DNA from: an uncultured Propionibacteriaceae bacterium
Lineage (GTDB): Bacteria > Actinomycetota > Actinomycetes > Propionibacteriales > Propionibacteriaceae
Direction: 5' to 3'
DNA length: 64,000 bases
Assembly (NCBI GenBank): GCA_945911015.1
Contig: CAMDZW010000002.1
Coordinates: 124,001-188,000, forward strand
The position numbers and the translations under genes were made by a program. The notes beneath the pieces were generated by a model. It made no database searches and was not told the origin of the DNA. It saw only the letters and a list, made by a program, of their open reading frames with translations. This document shows, piece after piece, positions 18,345 through 25,210 of this stretch; within the stretch, counting starts at the first letter, position 1, and the number at the start of each line of letters is the position of its first letter.

Positions 18345-20474
18345 GTGCCTGACGCCCATGATCTGCTCGCCGGTCTCGACCCGGAACAGCGTGCCGTCGC
18401 AACGAATCTGCACGGGCCGATGGTGGTTCTGGCTGGCGCGGGCACCGGCAAGACCCGGGCGATCACCCACCGCATCGCCTACGGTGTCGCGACCGGCACC
18501 TACGATCCTCGTCAGGTGCTGGCGGTGACGTTCACGACCCGGGCGGCAGGGGAGCTGCGGCACCGGCTCAGCACCCTCGGCGCACCCCGGGTGCAGGCGC
18601 GGACCTTCCACTCCGCTGCGCTGGCCCAGGCCCGCTACTTCTGGCCCCGGGTGCACCGTGGAGACCTGCCGCCGTTGCTGCAGAACCGCAGGGCTCTGGT
18701 CGCAGACGCCGCTCGCCGGTTGAGGCTGGGCAGTGACCAGGCGATGCTGCGCGACCTCTCGGGTGAGATCAGTTGGGCCAAGGTGTCCAACCTGACACCG
18801 GAGCGCTACAGCACCCATGCCGCAGCTCAGGGGCGCAAGGCTGCAGACCTTGATCCGGCGACCGTGGCGAAGGTCTTCGAAGGCTACGAGGAGTTGAAGC
18901 GGGAACGGGAACGGATCGACTTCGAGGACATCTTGCTGTGCGCGGCCTCGCTGTTGGCCGACCAGCCCGAGATCGCCGCCCAGTTCGCACGGACCTACCG
19001 CTGGTTCGTCGTCGACGAGTACCAGGACGTCTCGCCGCTGCAGCAGGCGCTGCTGGACCTATGGTGTGGCAACCGGGGCGACGTCTGCGTGGTCGGTGAC
19101 CCGGCCCAGACCATCCACAGTTTTGCCGGGGCACGTGCCGACTACCTGACCGGTTTCGCCTCTCGGCACCCCGGGGCGACGACGGTCGAGCTGGTCCGCA
19201 ACTACCGCTCGACCCCGGAGGTGGTCGCCCTGACCAACCAAGTCATGCGTCGCGCCCGTGGCGATGCAGGATCGGCCGGTGCGGTGACCTTGCAGGCCCA
19301 ACGTGACCCGGGGCCGCCGGTGGTCCACGCCGACCATCCCGACGAGGGCTCCGAAGCCCGTGGTGTGGTCGATTGGTTGATCGGTCGGCACGACGAGGGG
19401 GTCGACTGGCGCGACATGGCGGTGCTGTTCCGGGTCAACAGCCAGTCGCCGTCGTACGAGGCCGCGCTGGCCGAACGGCAGGTGCCGTATCTGATCCGGG
19501 GCGCGGAGCGGTTCTACGACCGACCCGAGGTCCGCCAGGGCCTGTTGCTGATCCGGGCCGAGGCCCGCAACGATCCCGACGCCGATCCGGTCGAACGGGT
19601 CAAGCTGGTGTTGGGCAGCATCGGCTGGACGACCGAACCGCCGGCGGGGGCCGGGGCGGTGCGCGAGCGATGGGAGTCATTGGCCGCGCTGGTGCAGGTG
19701 GTGGCTGATCTGGTCGTCCAGACCCCGAGCACCACCTTGGCCCAGGCCTCGAGCGAGCTCGGCGAACGGGCCGAGGCCCAGCACGTCCCGACTGCTGATG
19801 CGGTGACCTTGAGCACACTGCATTCGGCGAAGGGTCTGGAATGGGAGGCGGTGGCCCTGGTCGGCGTCCAGGAGGGCACCGTCCCCTTCGTGCTGGCCAA
19901 CACCGCCGAACAGATTGCCGAGGAGCGCCGGTTGCTCCATGTCGGGATCACCCGGGCCCGCACCCAGCTGCGAGTGTCGTGGTCCCGCAGCCGGTCCGGC
20001 GGCGACGGTCGGCGACGGTCCCGTTTCCTCGACGGTGTGGTGCCTGGCGAGGGCGCACCAGTGTCGGTGTCCCGTACGGGCCCGGCGACCACCTCCCGGC
20101 CGCGTCGCCGGGTGCAGGTGCGCAACTGCCGTAGCTGCGGGCAGGTGCTGCACTCCGGGGCAGAGTTCAAGCTCGGACGGCACCAGGACTGCCCGGCCAC
20201 CTATGACGAGGAGCTGTTGGATCAGCTGCGCCAGTGGCGCAGCGAGGAAGCCAGTCGTTCGAAACTGCCGGCTTTCACCATCCTCACCGATGCCACCTTG
20301 ACCGCTCTGGCCGAGGCCTGTCCGCGGGACCCGGCCCATCTGTTGCGGATCAACGGCCTGGGCAAGGTCAAGGTCGACCGATACGGCGCAGCGGTGTTGG
20401 ACATCATCAATGTCCGGATGAAGGAAAAAGACACGGACGAAAAAGAGGTTGCCACGTCCGCGGACAGGTCGTAA
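18345..20474 (+). CDS. uvrD2: ATP-dependent DNA helicase UvrD2
   Basis: 709 aa. SF1A helicase: Walker A GAGTGKTR, VVDEYQDVSPLQQ, GDPAQTIHSFAGA, LHSAKGLEWE and VGITRARTQLRVSW. The C-terminal part has a four-cysteine element (CRSCGQ...C) joined to an HRDC domain (LLRINGLGKVKVDRYG), the layout of actinobacterial UvrD2, a 3'-5' helicase essential in M. tuberculosis. No nuclease domain. Divergent from recC and directly upstream of whiB7; its last codons carry the whiB7 promoter, and its TAA stop lies within the -10 region. Start by the TAGGGT-N7-GTG rule. Confidence 0.92.
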   Translation: MPDAHDLLAGLDPEQRAVATNLHGPMVVLAGAGTGKTRAITHRIAYGVATGTYDPRQVLAVTFTTRAAGELRHRLSTLGAPRVQARTFHSAALAQARYFWPRVHRGDLPPLLQNRRALVADAARRLRLGSDQAMLRDLSGEISWAKVSNLTPERYSTHAAAQGRKAADLDPATVAKVFEGYEELKRERERIDFEDILLCAASLLADQPEIAAQFARTYRWFVVDEYQDVSPLQQALLDLWCGNRGDVCVVGDPAQTIHSFAGARADYLTGFASRHPGATTVELVRNYRSTPEVVALTNQVMRRARGDAGSAGAVTLQAQRDPGPPVVHADHPDEGSEARGVVDWLIGRHDEGVDWRDMAVLFRVNSQSPSYEAALAERQVPYLIRGAERFYDRPEVRQGLLLIRAEARNDPDADPVERVKLVLGSIGWTTEPPAGAGAVRERWESLAALVQVVADLVVQTPSTTLAQASSELGERAEAQHVPTADAVTLSTLHSAKGLEWEAVALVGVQEGTVPFVLANTAEQIAEERRLLHVGITRARTQLRVSWSRSRSGGDGRRRSRFLDGVVPGEGAPVSVSRTGPATTSRPRRRVQVRNCRSCGQVLHSGAEFKLGRHQDCPATYDEELLDQLRQWRSEEASRSKLPAFTILTDATLTALAEACPRDPAHLLRINGLGKVKVDRYGAAVLDIINVRMKEKDTDEKEVATSADRS

Positions 20475-20477
20475 TGT
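20449..20477 (+). promoter_or_regulatory. whiB7 promoter inside the uvrD2 3' end
   Basis: -35 TTGCCA (20449-20454), 17-base spacer, -10 TAATGT (20472-20477). An A-tract (AAAAA, 20440-20444) lies four bases before the -35, the AT-rich element through which WhiB7 activates its own promoter in mycobacteria and streptomycetes. The predicted start is near 20484, giving a leader of about 475 bases. The uvrD2 stop codon is the first half of the -10 box. Confidence 0.65.
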
Positions 20478-20568
20478 GTTCTGCGGTTGCCTTGAGCACC
20501 ACCACGACATCCGACATCGGTCTTGGACGGACATCCACGACCTTCACGTAGTGAGGAGGGCAGGACAC

Positions 20569-20778
20569 ATGGACATCATCACGAACTATCTCGTCGAGGG
20601 ACGAATCCGCCATGGCCTGCCCATGCTCGGATCCTGCCGGCCCGCGGTCGCGGACAAGCAGGTGTCGCTGAGCCATGCAGGCCACGGATTCGGTTCCGTT
20701 GGCGGTTTTGCCGACCGCCCGGCCACCGACTCCACCTTTCCGAACCCCTCTGGGAGACCTGACAGTCCACCGGTGTGA
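20569..20778 (+). CDS. whiB7 leader ORF (uORF), 69 aa
   Basis: ATG preceded by AGGAGG (20554-20559) at 9 bases, one of the strongest ribosome sites in the window. The peptide (MDIITNYLVEGRIRHG...RPDSPPV) has no recognised domain. It stops at 20778, 22 bases before the intrinsic terminator at 20801. In mycobacteria and streptomycetes a uORF of this position controls whiB7 by attenuation: slowed translation favours read-through. A 7-bp stem (CGGTGTG/CACACCG, 20771-20791) overlaps its stop codon and would be masked by a terminating ribosome. The translated nature is inferred from the ribosome site and context. Confidence 0.7.
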   Translation: MDIITNYLVEGRIRHGLPMLGSCRPAVADKQVSLSHAGHGFGSVGGFADRPATDSTFPNPSGRPDSPPV

Positions 20779-20800
20779 CAGATCCACACCGCGACCACTC

Positions 20801-20845
20801 AGGCCGTGAATCCCAGAACCGGGATTCACGGCCTTCATCTTTTTC
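20801..20845 (+). terminator. intrinsic terminator/attenuator in the whiB7 leader
   Basis: Perfect 14-bp stem (arms 20801-20814 and 20821-20834) with loop AGAACC, followed by TCATCTTTTT. It lies between the uORF and whiB7, so it would end transcription before whiB7 unless an alternative fold forms. GGATTC at 20686-20691 in the uORF can pair with part of the left arm, but that antiterminator is weak by eye. Confidence 0.87.
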
Positions 20846-20957
20846 ACGGCTGTGCATCTCGGACCGACAGAGCAAAGACATGTTTCTCGACAGACCAGAA
20901 GACGCAAGAGTGAAGACCAACGACCTGGCGGGCCAGCCGTCCAGTGGAGGAGTTGTG

Positions 20958-21302
20958 GTGAGCAAGCAGACCGACGTGGTGGAGCAACTACCGTGCCGCA
21001 CCGTCGATCCGGAGGCGTTCTTCGCCGAGGCCCCAGCCGATGTCGAGTGGGCCAAGGCACTGTGCCTGACATGCCCGATGCAGCAGGCCTGCCTCGACGG
21101 TGCCCTCGAGCGGGGCGAGCCGTGGGGTGTGTGGGGCGGACAACTGTTCGTCAACGGGGCTGTGGTGGCCCGCAAGCGGCCGCGCGGCCGTCCGCGGAAG
21201 AACCCGCTGCCGGAGCCGGTGCCGGTGATCGCGCCGGCCGCACGGGCGGCCACGCCGACTCGTCAGGCTGCAGAACGGTCGGCGGCCTCAACTGCGGCCT
21301 GA
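20958..21302 (+). CDS. whiB7: WhiB7 redox-sensing antibiotic-resistance regulator
   Basis: 114 aa. Wbl protein with [4Fe-4S] cysteines C13, C36, C39 and C45, the G(V/I)WGG turn (EPWGVWGG) and a C-terminal AT-hook RGRPRK at 76-81 that defines WhiB7. It binds the primary sigma factor and activates AT-tract promoters of resistance genes on ribosome stress. The GTG at 20958 is chosen because GGAGG (20946-20950) is 7 bases upstream; GTG 20955 is possible. A Pro/Ala-rich tail extends beyond the AT-hook. Regulation: autoregulated promoter plus leader attenuation, both visible here. Confidence 0.95.
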   Translation: MSKQTDVVEQLPCRTVDPEAFFAEAPADVEWAKALCLTCPMQQACLDGALERGEPWGVWGGQLFVNGAVVARKRPRGRPRKNPLPEPVPVIAPAARAATPTRQAAERSAASTAA

Positions 21303-21323
21303 GCCCGATGCCGTACGGGAATG

Positions 21324-21355
21324 GCTCGGGTCCCAGCCTTGGGACCCGAGCTGTT
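21324..21355. terminator. bidirectional terminator between whiB7 and the ABC1 kinase gene
   Basis: Perfect 12-bp stem (GCTCGGGTCCCA/TGGGACCCGAGC) with loop GCCT, 21324-21351, between convergent genes. The U-tract is short on the plus strand (TGTTT), so termination strength is uncertain. Confidence 0.6.
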
Positions 21356-22672
21356 TCACCCTCCAGCAGGGGAGGTGAATCCGGGCAGGGACTCGCGCAG
21401 CACAGTGGCGAAGTCGGCGTGGACGTCCATTTGCGACAGGACAGCGATCCCGCCCAGCCAGACCCGATGGATCAACAGGTAGTCCGGGGGCAGGTTGATC
21501 CGGGTCGCGATCTGTCCCCGTCCGCTCGCCTGGCGGATCCGGGCGAACTCGCCCTGCATCCATTCGCGGTGGAAATGGAACAACGGCGACCGGGCCGGCT
21601 CGATGAACGGAGACAGGAAGTCGAGCAGGTCACCGGCGTCGATGTCGTCACCGATGAATCCTTCGCGGCGTAGCCCGGCCGCGACCTGGTCGGAGTTGCC
21701 GTCGATCGCGATCGCCAGCAACCGTCCGATGGTGGGCGGCAGACCGTCCGGCATCCGTGACACGAGCCCGAAGTCGATCACGCCGAGCCGACCGTCGGCC
21801 ATCATCTTGAAGTTCCCCGGGTGGGGGTCGCCGTGCAGCAGACCGACCCGCCGCGGCCCGGAGAACAAGAACCGGACATAGGCCAACCCCCACCGGTTGC
21901 GCTCCTCGGCAGGCATGGTGGTGCTGGTGATCAGATTCTGACCGTCGAGCCATTCGCTGACGATGACTCGCGAGGTGTGGGTCAGGACCTGCGGCACGAA
22001 GAACTCGTCACTGTCAGCGAACCCGGCCGCCGCTGCTGCCTGACTGGCGGCCTCGATCCCGTAGTCGACCTCTTCGGTGATCCGTTCAGCGAGCTCGGTC
22101 ATCAACGGGCCGACCTCGATGCTGCCGGTGAGGGGCCGGGCCAGCCGGGCCAGTCGACCGAGCTGGGTGAGGTCATTGCGGATGGCGACGTCCGCGCCGG
22201 GATATTGAACCTTCACCGCGACCGGCTGACCGGTCGCTCGCCAGACGGCCTTGTGGACCTGACCGATGGAGGCGGCTGCGGCGGGTCTGGAGCCGAAGTC
22301 GTCGAACAGGTCCCGCCAATGCGGTCCAAGCTCGCGGGCCAGCACCGCGTGGACCCGCGACAGTGGCATCGGGGGCGCCTGGTCCTGCAGCCGCCGCAGC
22401 TGTTCGCGGTAAGGGCCGGCGATGTCCTCGGGCAGGGCGGCCTCGAACAGGCTGAGGGCCTGGCCGAACTTCATCGCTCCACCCTTGAGCTCGCCGAGCA
22501 CGGTGAACAACTGTTCGGCCGCACGGGCCCGGGCATCGCTGGTGGTCTGCTCGGTGCGCGTGCCGGTGAGGCGGCGGCCCATCGATTCGGTGGCGCGTGC
22601 TGCTGCACCGAGGGGGAGCCGGAGCAGCCGAGCGTTGCGGGCCCATCGGCTCGCGGGAAGTTCATCGGCCAT
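21356..22672 (-). CDS. ABC1/UbiB-family atypical kinase (AarF-like)
   Basis: 438 aa. ABC1 kinase-like fold: KxGQ motif GGAMKFGQALS, Ala-rich nucleotide loop AAAASIGQVHKA (in place of a Gly-rich loop), VKVQYPG with the ATP-site lysine, EEVDYGIEA, LLHGDPHPGNF and VIDFGLVSRM. It likely acts as an ATPase or lipid-linked kinase; the substrate is unknown. Its orthologue beside whiB7 in M. tuberculosis (Rv3197) has been tied to macrolide tolerance, as I recall. It converges on whiB7 and is followed upstream by the ThiF-like gene on the same strand. The start is the first good ATG; no strong ribosome site is visible. Confidence 0.9.
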   Translation of the reverse strand: MADELPASRWARNARLLRLPLGAAARATESMGRRLTGTRTEQTTSDARARAAEQLFTVLGELKGGAMKFGQALSLFEAALPEDIAGPYREQLRRLQDQAPPMPLSRVHAVLARELGPHWRDLFDDFGSRPAAAASIGQVHKAVWRATGQPVAVKVQYPGADVAIRNDLTQLGRLARLARPLTGSIEVGPLMTELAERITEEVDYGIEAASQAAAAAGFADSDEFFVPQVLTHTSRVIVSEWLDGQNLITSTTMPAEERNRWGLAYVRFLFSGPRRVGLLHGDPHPGNFKMMADGRLGVIDFGLVSRMPDGLPPTIGRLLAIAIDGNSDQVAAGLRREGFIGDDIDAGDLLDFLSPFIEPARSPLFHFHREWMQGEFARIRQASGRGQIATRINLPPDYLLIHRVWLGGIAVLSQMDVHADFATVLRESLPGFTSPAGG

Positions 22673-22716
22673 GCCACCATCGTGCCACTCGGGGTGAAGT
22701 CACTGGCCGGTCGCGG

Positions 22717-23382
22717 TCACGCCTCCCACCAACCGCAGCCGCAGTCAGGATGGACCGGCCACTGCCGGACCCGGGTCAGCAGGTCGCCAATGTCGAGCTC
22801 GATGGTGCCACCGATGGCATCGCAGGCGCCGTGACGGATCTGTGCCGCCATCTGCACGGTGGTGGTCGCACAGAGCCAGGTCGCCAGTGGTTCGGGGCGG
22901 GGGGCCTCGCTGGCACAGTCAGCCACGAGCTGGTCCCGCCATGACGGATCGGCTGCAGCTTGGAGCAGATCCAGACAGTTGAGGCACGGTGTCTGCCCCG
23001 GGATCACCATCGGGCCGACTCGTGCAGTCGTCTGGTCAATCCGGACGATCAGATGCGCAAGGTCACGCCGGACGAGGAGCTCGGTCAGGGCACGGTCCGG
23101 TTCGAGGCGGGTGCTGGTGACCAGACTGAGTGCGGGACGCTCGTGCTCGAGGTCGCTCCAATGACTGAGCAAACGGATCTGAGGGCGACCCGCGACCCGC
23201 GGCCGCAGGCACTGCACCAGTGCGCCGGCATTGGTGGAGGCGACACCGGAGCGCGGGTAGACCGTCGGATCGACCGGGGTTGGATCGCAGACCAGCACGG
23301 TCGTCACCTCGGGCAGGTCACGGACGAATTCGGCGACGGTGCGTCCCAGCTGTCCGGCGCCGATCACAGCCACATCTGTCAT
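22717..23382 (-). CDS. ThiF/YcaO-partner-like protein (TOMM leader-binding type)
   Basis: 221 aa. N-terminal Rossmann loop GAGQLG at 8-13, then VGPMVIPGQTPCLNCLDL with a CxxC at 133/136 and a C-terminal C-x-C (C214, C216), together a likely zinc site. This resembles the E1-like half of azoline cyclodehydratases that recognise peptide leaders, and the Rv3196 family next to whiB7 in mycobacteria. It is shorter than a full ThiF and lacks adenylation residues I can recognise. No YcaO gene or convincing precursor peptide is in the window. Probably forms a unit with the ABC1 kinase gene 44 bases downstream. Confidence 0.65.
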   Translation of the reverse strand: MTDVAVIGAGQLGRTVAEFVRDLPEVTTVLVCDPTPVDPTVYPRSGVASTNAGALVQCLRPRVAGRPQIRLLSHWSDLEHERPALSLVTSTRLEPDRALTELLVRRDLAHLIVRIDQTTARVGPMVIPGQTPCLNCLDLLQAAADPSWRDQLVADCASEAPRPEPLATWLCATTTVQMAAQIRHGACDAIGGTIELDIGDLLTRVRQWPVHPDCGCGWWEA

Positions 23383-23518
23383 GGGTCCACTGTGGGCGAC
23401 GGGAGCGGCCGGTGGAGCTTGTCCACAGGCAAAGGTGTTGTCCGTTGCGATGACCTGTTGTCGGTGTCGGCTCGGTGAGCCTCACAGCTGTGTCGGGTCT
23501 GCCGCTGATCCATGGACA

Positions 23519-23579
23519 GAGCCCCCAAGAAGTGGGTCCGTATGCCTTCCCCTGCACACGTCCAGCCTCTTGGGGGCTC
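23519..23579. repeat. perfect 12-bp inverted repeat with 37-bp spacer
   Basis: Arms GAGCCCCCAAGA (23519-23530) and TCTTGGGGGCTC (23568-23579). Lies in the 353-bp divergent gap (23383-23735) between the ThiF-like and LppM-like genes, which otherwise holds no gene I can support. Long-loop hairpin, regulatory fold or relic of a small mobile element are all possible. Confidence 0.7.
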
Positions 23580-23583
23580 AGTG

Positions 23584-23602
23584 GGTTTACCGTACGTAAA
23601 CC
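23584..23602. promoter_or_regulatory. operator-like palindrome GGTTTAC-N5-GTAAACC
   Basis: Perfect 7-bp arms around CGTAC, 134 bases upstream of the LppM-like start. Its AT-rich arms stand out from the surrounding GC-rich DNA and resemble a dimeric repressor site; no regulator gene is adjacent. Confidence 0.4.
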
Positions 23603-23722
23603 GGGTCTGGTCGTCAAGTGGAGGATCGGGGAGCGGACTTCACTGGCTGCGCAGCTGGGCGTCCCCAGCGGTGCTGTGCTGTCCGGGTCGAACAAGCCAG
23701 ATCGAATGACAGTGCCGTGTGG

Positions 23723-23728
23723 TTAGCT
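23723..23728 (+). promoter_or_regulatory. -10 box of the LppM-like gene (leaderless)
   Basis: TTAGCT with 7 bases (GTCGACC) to ATG 23736; same layout as hisN and nudC. Supports the longer start over ATG 23778. Confidence 0.45.
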
Positions 23729-23735
23729 GTCGACC

Positions 23736-24647
23736 ATGACTTCTGTGTCGTCGAGTTGCCGCTTGGGACGGGCTGCGATGCGCCTCGGTGTGCTGCTGCT
23801 GTGCCTGGCGTTGGCGGGCTGTTACAAGGTCGACTTGGACCTGACGGTGGACCCCGACGACACGATCAGCGGGTCCATGATCTTCGGCATCACCCGCGAT
23901 CTTCCCGGCGGTGGCGAGATCCTCAACCAGATGCGCAGCAGTTTGCCGCCTGGGACCGAGGTCCAGGACTGGAGCGACGACCGGTTCCTCGGGTTCAAGA
24001 TCACCTATGACAAGGCACCGATCAGTGCCCTCGGGTCCGACAGTCGGGCCACCGGCTCGGCGATCACGCTGCGTCGCGACGGCGACTTCTACATCTTGGG
24101 TGATCCCGCCGCGGATCCGGATCTGCCGGATCTGGGAGGATTCACCCCGGTCTACCTGATCCGATTCACCTTCCCCGGCGAGGTGGTCGAGGGCAACGGG
24201 GTCAAGGACGGCAGATCGATGGAATGGACCGATCCGAGCATCCCGCCCTACGCGAAGGCCGAGGCCGGAGGCAGCTCGATGGTGCCGATCGTGCTGATCT
24301 GTGTGGGCGTCGCCGTGCTCGCCGCCGCTGTTGTGGTCGCGATCGTGGTGCTGCGACGGAAGGGCACCCCGCCGGCGCTCGTGGGCGGGCCCGCTCAGCC
24401 GCCCCACGCCGAGTGGGGTCAGCAGGCACAGGCCCCATGGGGTCAGCAGGCACAGGCCCCAGGGGGTCAGCAACCACAGCAGACACACCAGCCGCGCTGG
24501 GGCCACGACGAGCCAACACAGCAGGTCACCGCGGACCAAACCGCTGTGACACAACAGGGCGGGCCCGACAGCCAGTCGTGGTCGGGTGACCAGTCGTGGT
24601 CGGGCGAGGATCCCGGCGATGGGCCGAGTCCCTGGGCCAGGCCGTGA
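23736..24647 (+). CDS. LppM-like lipoprotein (DUF3153 type)
   Basis: 303 aa. Signal peptide with lipobox LALAGC (C29), then an LppM-type beta domain (VDLDLTVDPDDTISGSMIFGI). A membrane helix lies at about 182-206 and a cytoplasmic Gln/Pro/Trp-rich tail contains short repeats (GQQAQAP twice; SWSGDQSWSGED). Surface lipoprotein with a second anchor; in M. tuberculosis LppM influences phagosome fate, but no function can be read here. The stop overlaps the next gene's GTG (GTGA). Divergent from the ThiF-like gene. Confidence 0.82.
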   Translation: MTSVSSSCRLGRAAMRLGVLLLCLALAGCYKVDLDLTVDPDDTISGSMIFGITRDLPGGGEILNQMRSSLPPGTEVQDWSDDRFLGFKITYDKAPISALGSDSRATGSAITLRRDGDFYILGDPAADPDLPDLGGFTPVYLIRFTFPGEVVEGNGVKDGRSMEWTDPSIPPYAKAEAGGSSMVPIVLICVGVAVLAAAVVVAIVVLRRKGTPPALVGGPAQPPHAEWGQQAQAPWGQQAQAPGGQQPQQTHQPRWGHDEPTQQVTADQTAVTQQGGPDSQSWSGDQSWSGEDPGDGPSPWARP

Positions 24648-25198
24648 GCCGGAGCGAGTACGCCGGTCAACCGGTGGAGATCCGGCGCAGCACCCGGCGC
24701 CGCAAGACGGTCAGCGTGCTGAGACAGGGCGGCCAGATCGTGCTCCAGGTGCCGGCCCGTCTCTCCCGGGTGCAGATCGATGAGCTGGTGAGCGAGATGG
24801 TGCCGAAGCTGTTGGCGCGGGAGGCCCGGAGGCGCACACCGACCAGTGACGGTGAGCTCGGAGCGAGGGCTCGCAGGTTGATCGAGCAGTACCTGTCGGA
24901 CCAGGCGCTGCCGCCGCCGACCTCGGTGCGATGGGTCACCAACCAGAATCAACGATGGGGTTCCTGCAGCACCCACTCGGGTGCGATCCGGCTGTCCCAC
25001 CGATTGCAGTCGATGCCGGAATGGGTCGTCGACCACATCCTGTTGCACGAGGTCGTCCACCTGCTCCATGCCGACCACTCGCCGGACTTCTGGGCGCTGG
25101 TCCATCGCGACCCCAACACCGAACGAGTGAAGGCCTACCTGGACGGGTGGACCGATGCGATCGCCTTCAGCGACCGAGATGAGCCCGACCCGGTCTGA
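24644..25198 (+). CDS. YgjP/DUF45-type zinc metallopeptidase
   Basis: 184 aa. QRWGSCSTHSGAIRLSHRL followed by the zinc motif HEVVHLLHADHSPDFW (HExxH plus a distal histidine) is the YgjP/M48-like signature. Start GTG 24644 overlaps the LppM-like stop by GTGA, implying coupled expression. Substrate not known. It converges on the DUF2342 gene 12 bases away. Confidence 0.87.
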   Translation: MSRSEYAGQPVEIRRSTRRRKTVSVLRQGGQIVLQVPARLSRVQIDELVSEMVPKLLAREARRRTPTSDGELGARARRLIEQYLSDQALPPPTSVRWVTNQNQRWGSCSTHSGAIRLSHRLQSMPEWVVDHILLHEVVHLLHADHSPDFWALVHRDPNTERVKAYLDGWTDAIAFSDRDEPDPV

Positions 25199-25210
25199 GA
25201 CCGGCCCAGA

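Noticed and set aside
20474-20551. 25-aa ORF (MCSAVALS...) starting at the uvrD2 stop
   Set aside because: Its ATG lies inside the predicted whiB7 -10 box, upstream of the transcript start, and lacks a ribosome site.
23450-23599. 49-aa Cys-rich ORF (MTCCRCRLGEPHSC...) divergent from the ThiF-like gene, considered as a RiPP precursor
   Set aside because: No ribosome site, no leader-like N-terminus, and it overlaps the inverted repeat; nothing beyond its cysteines supports it.
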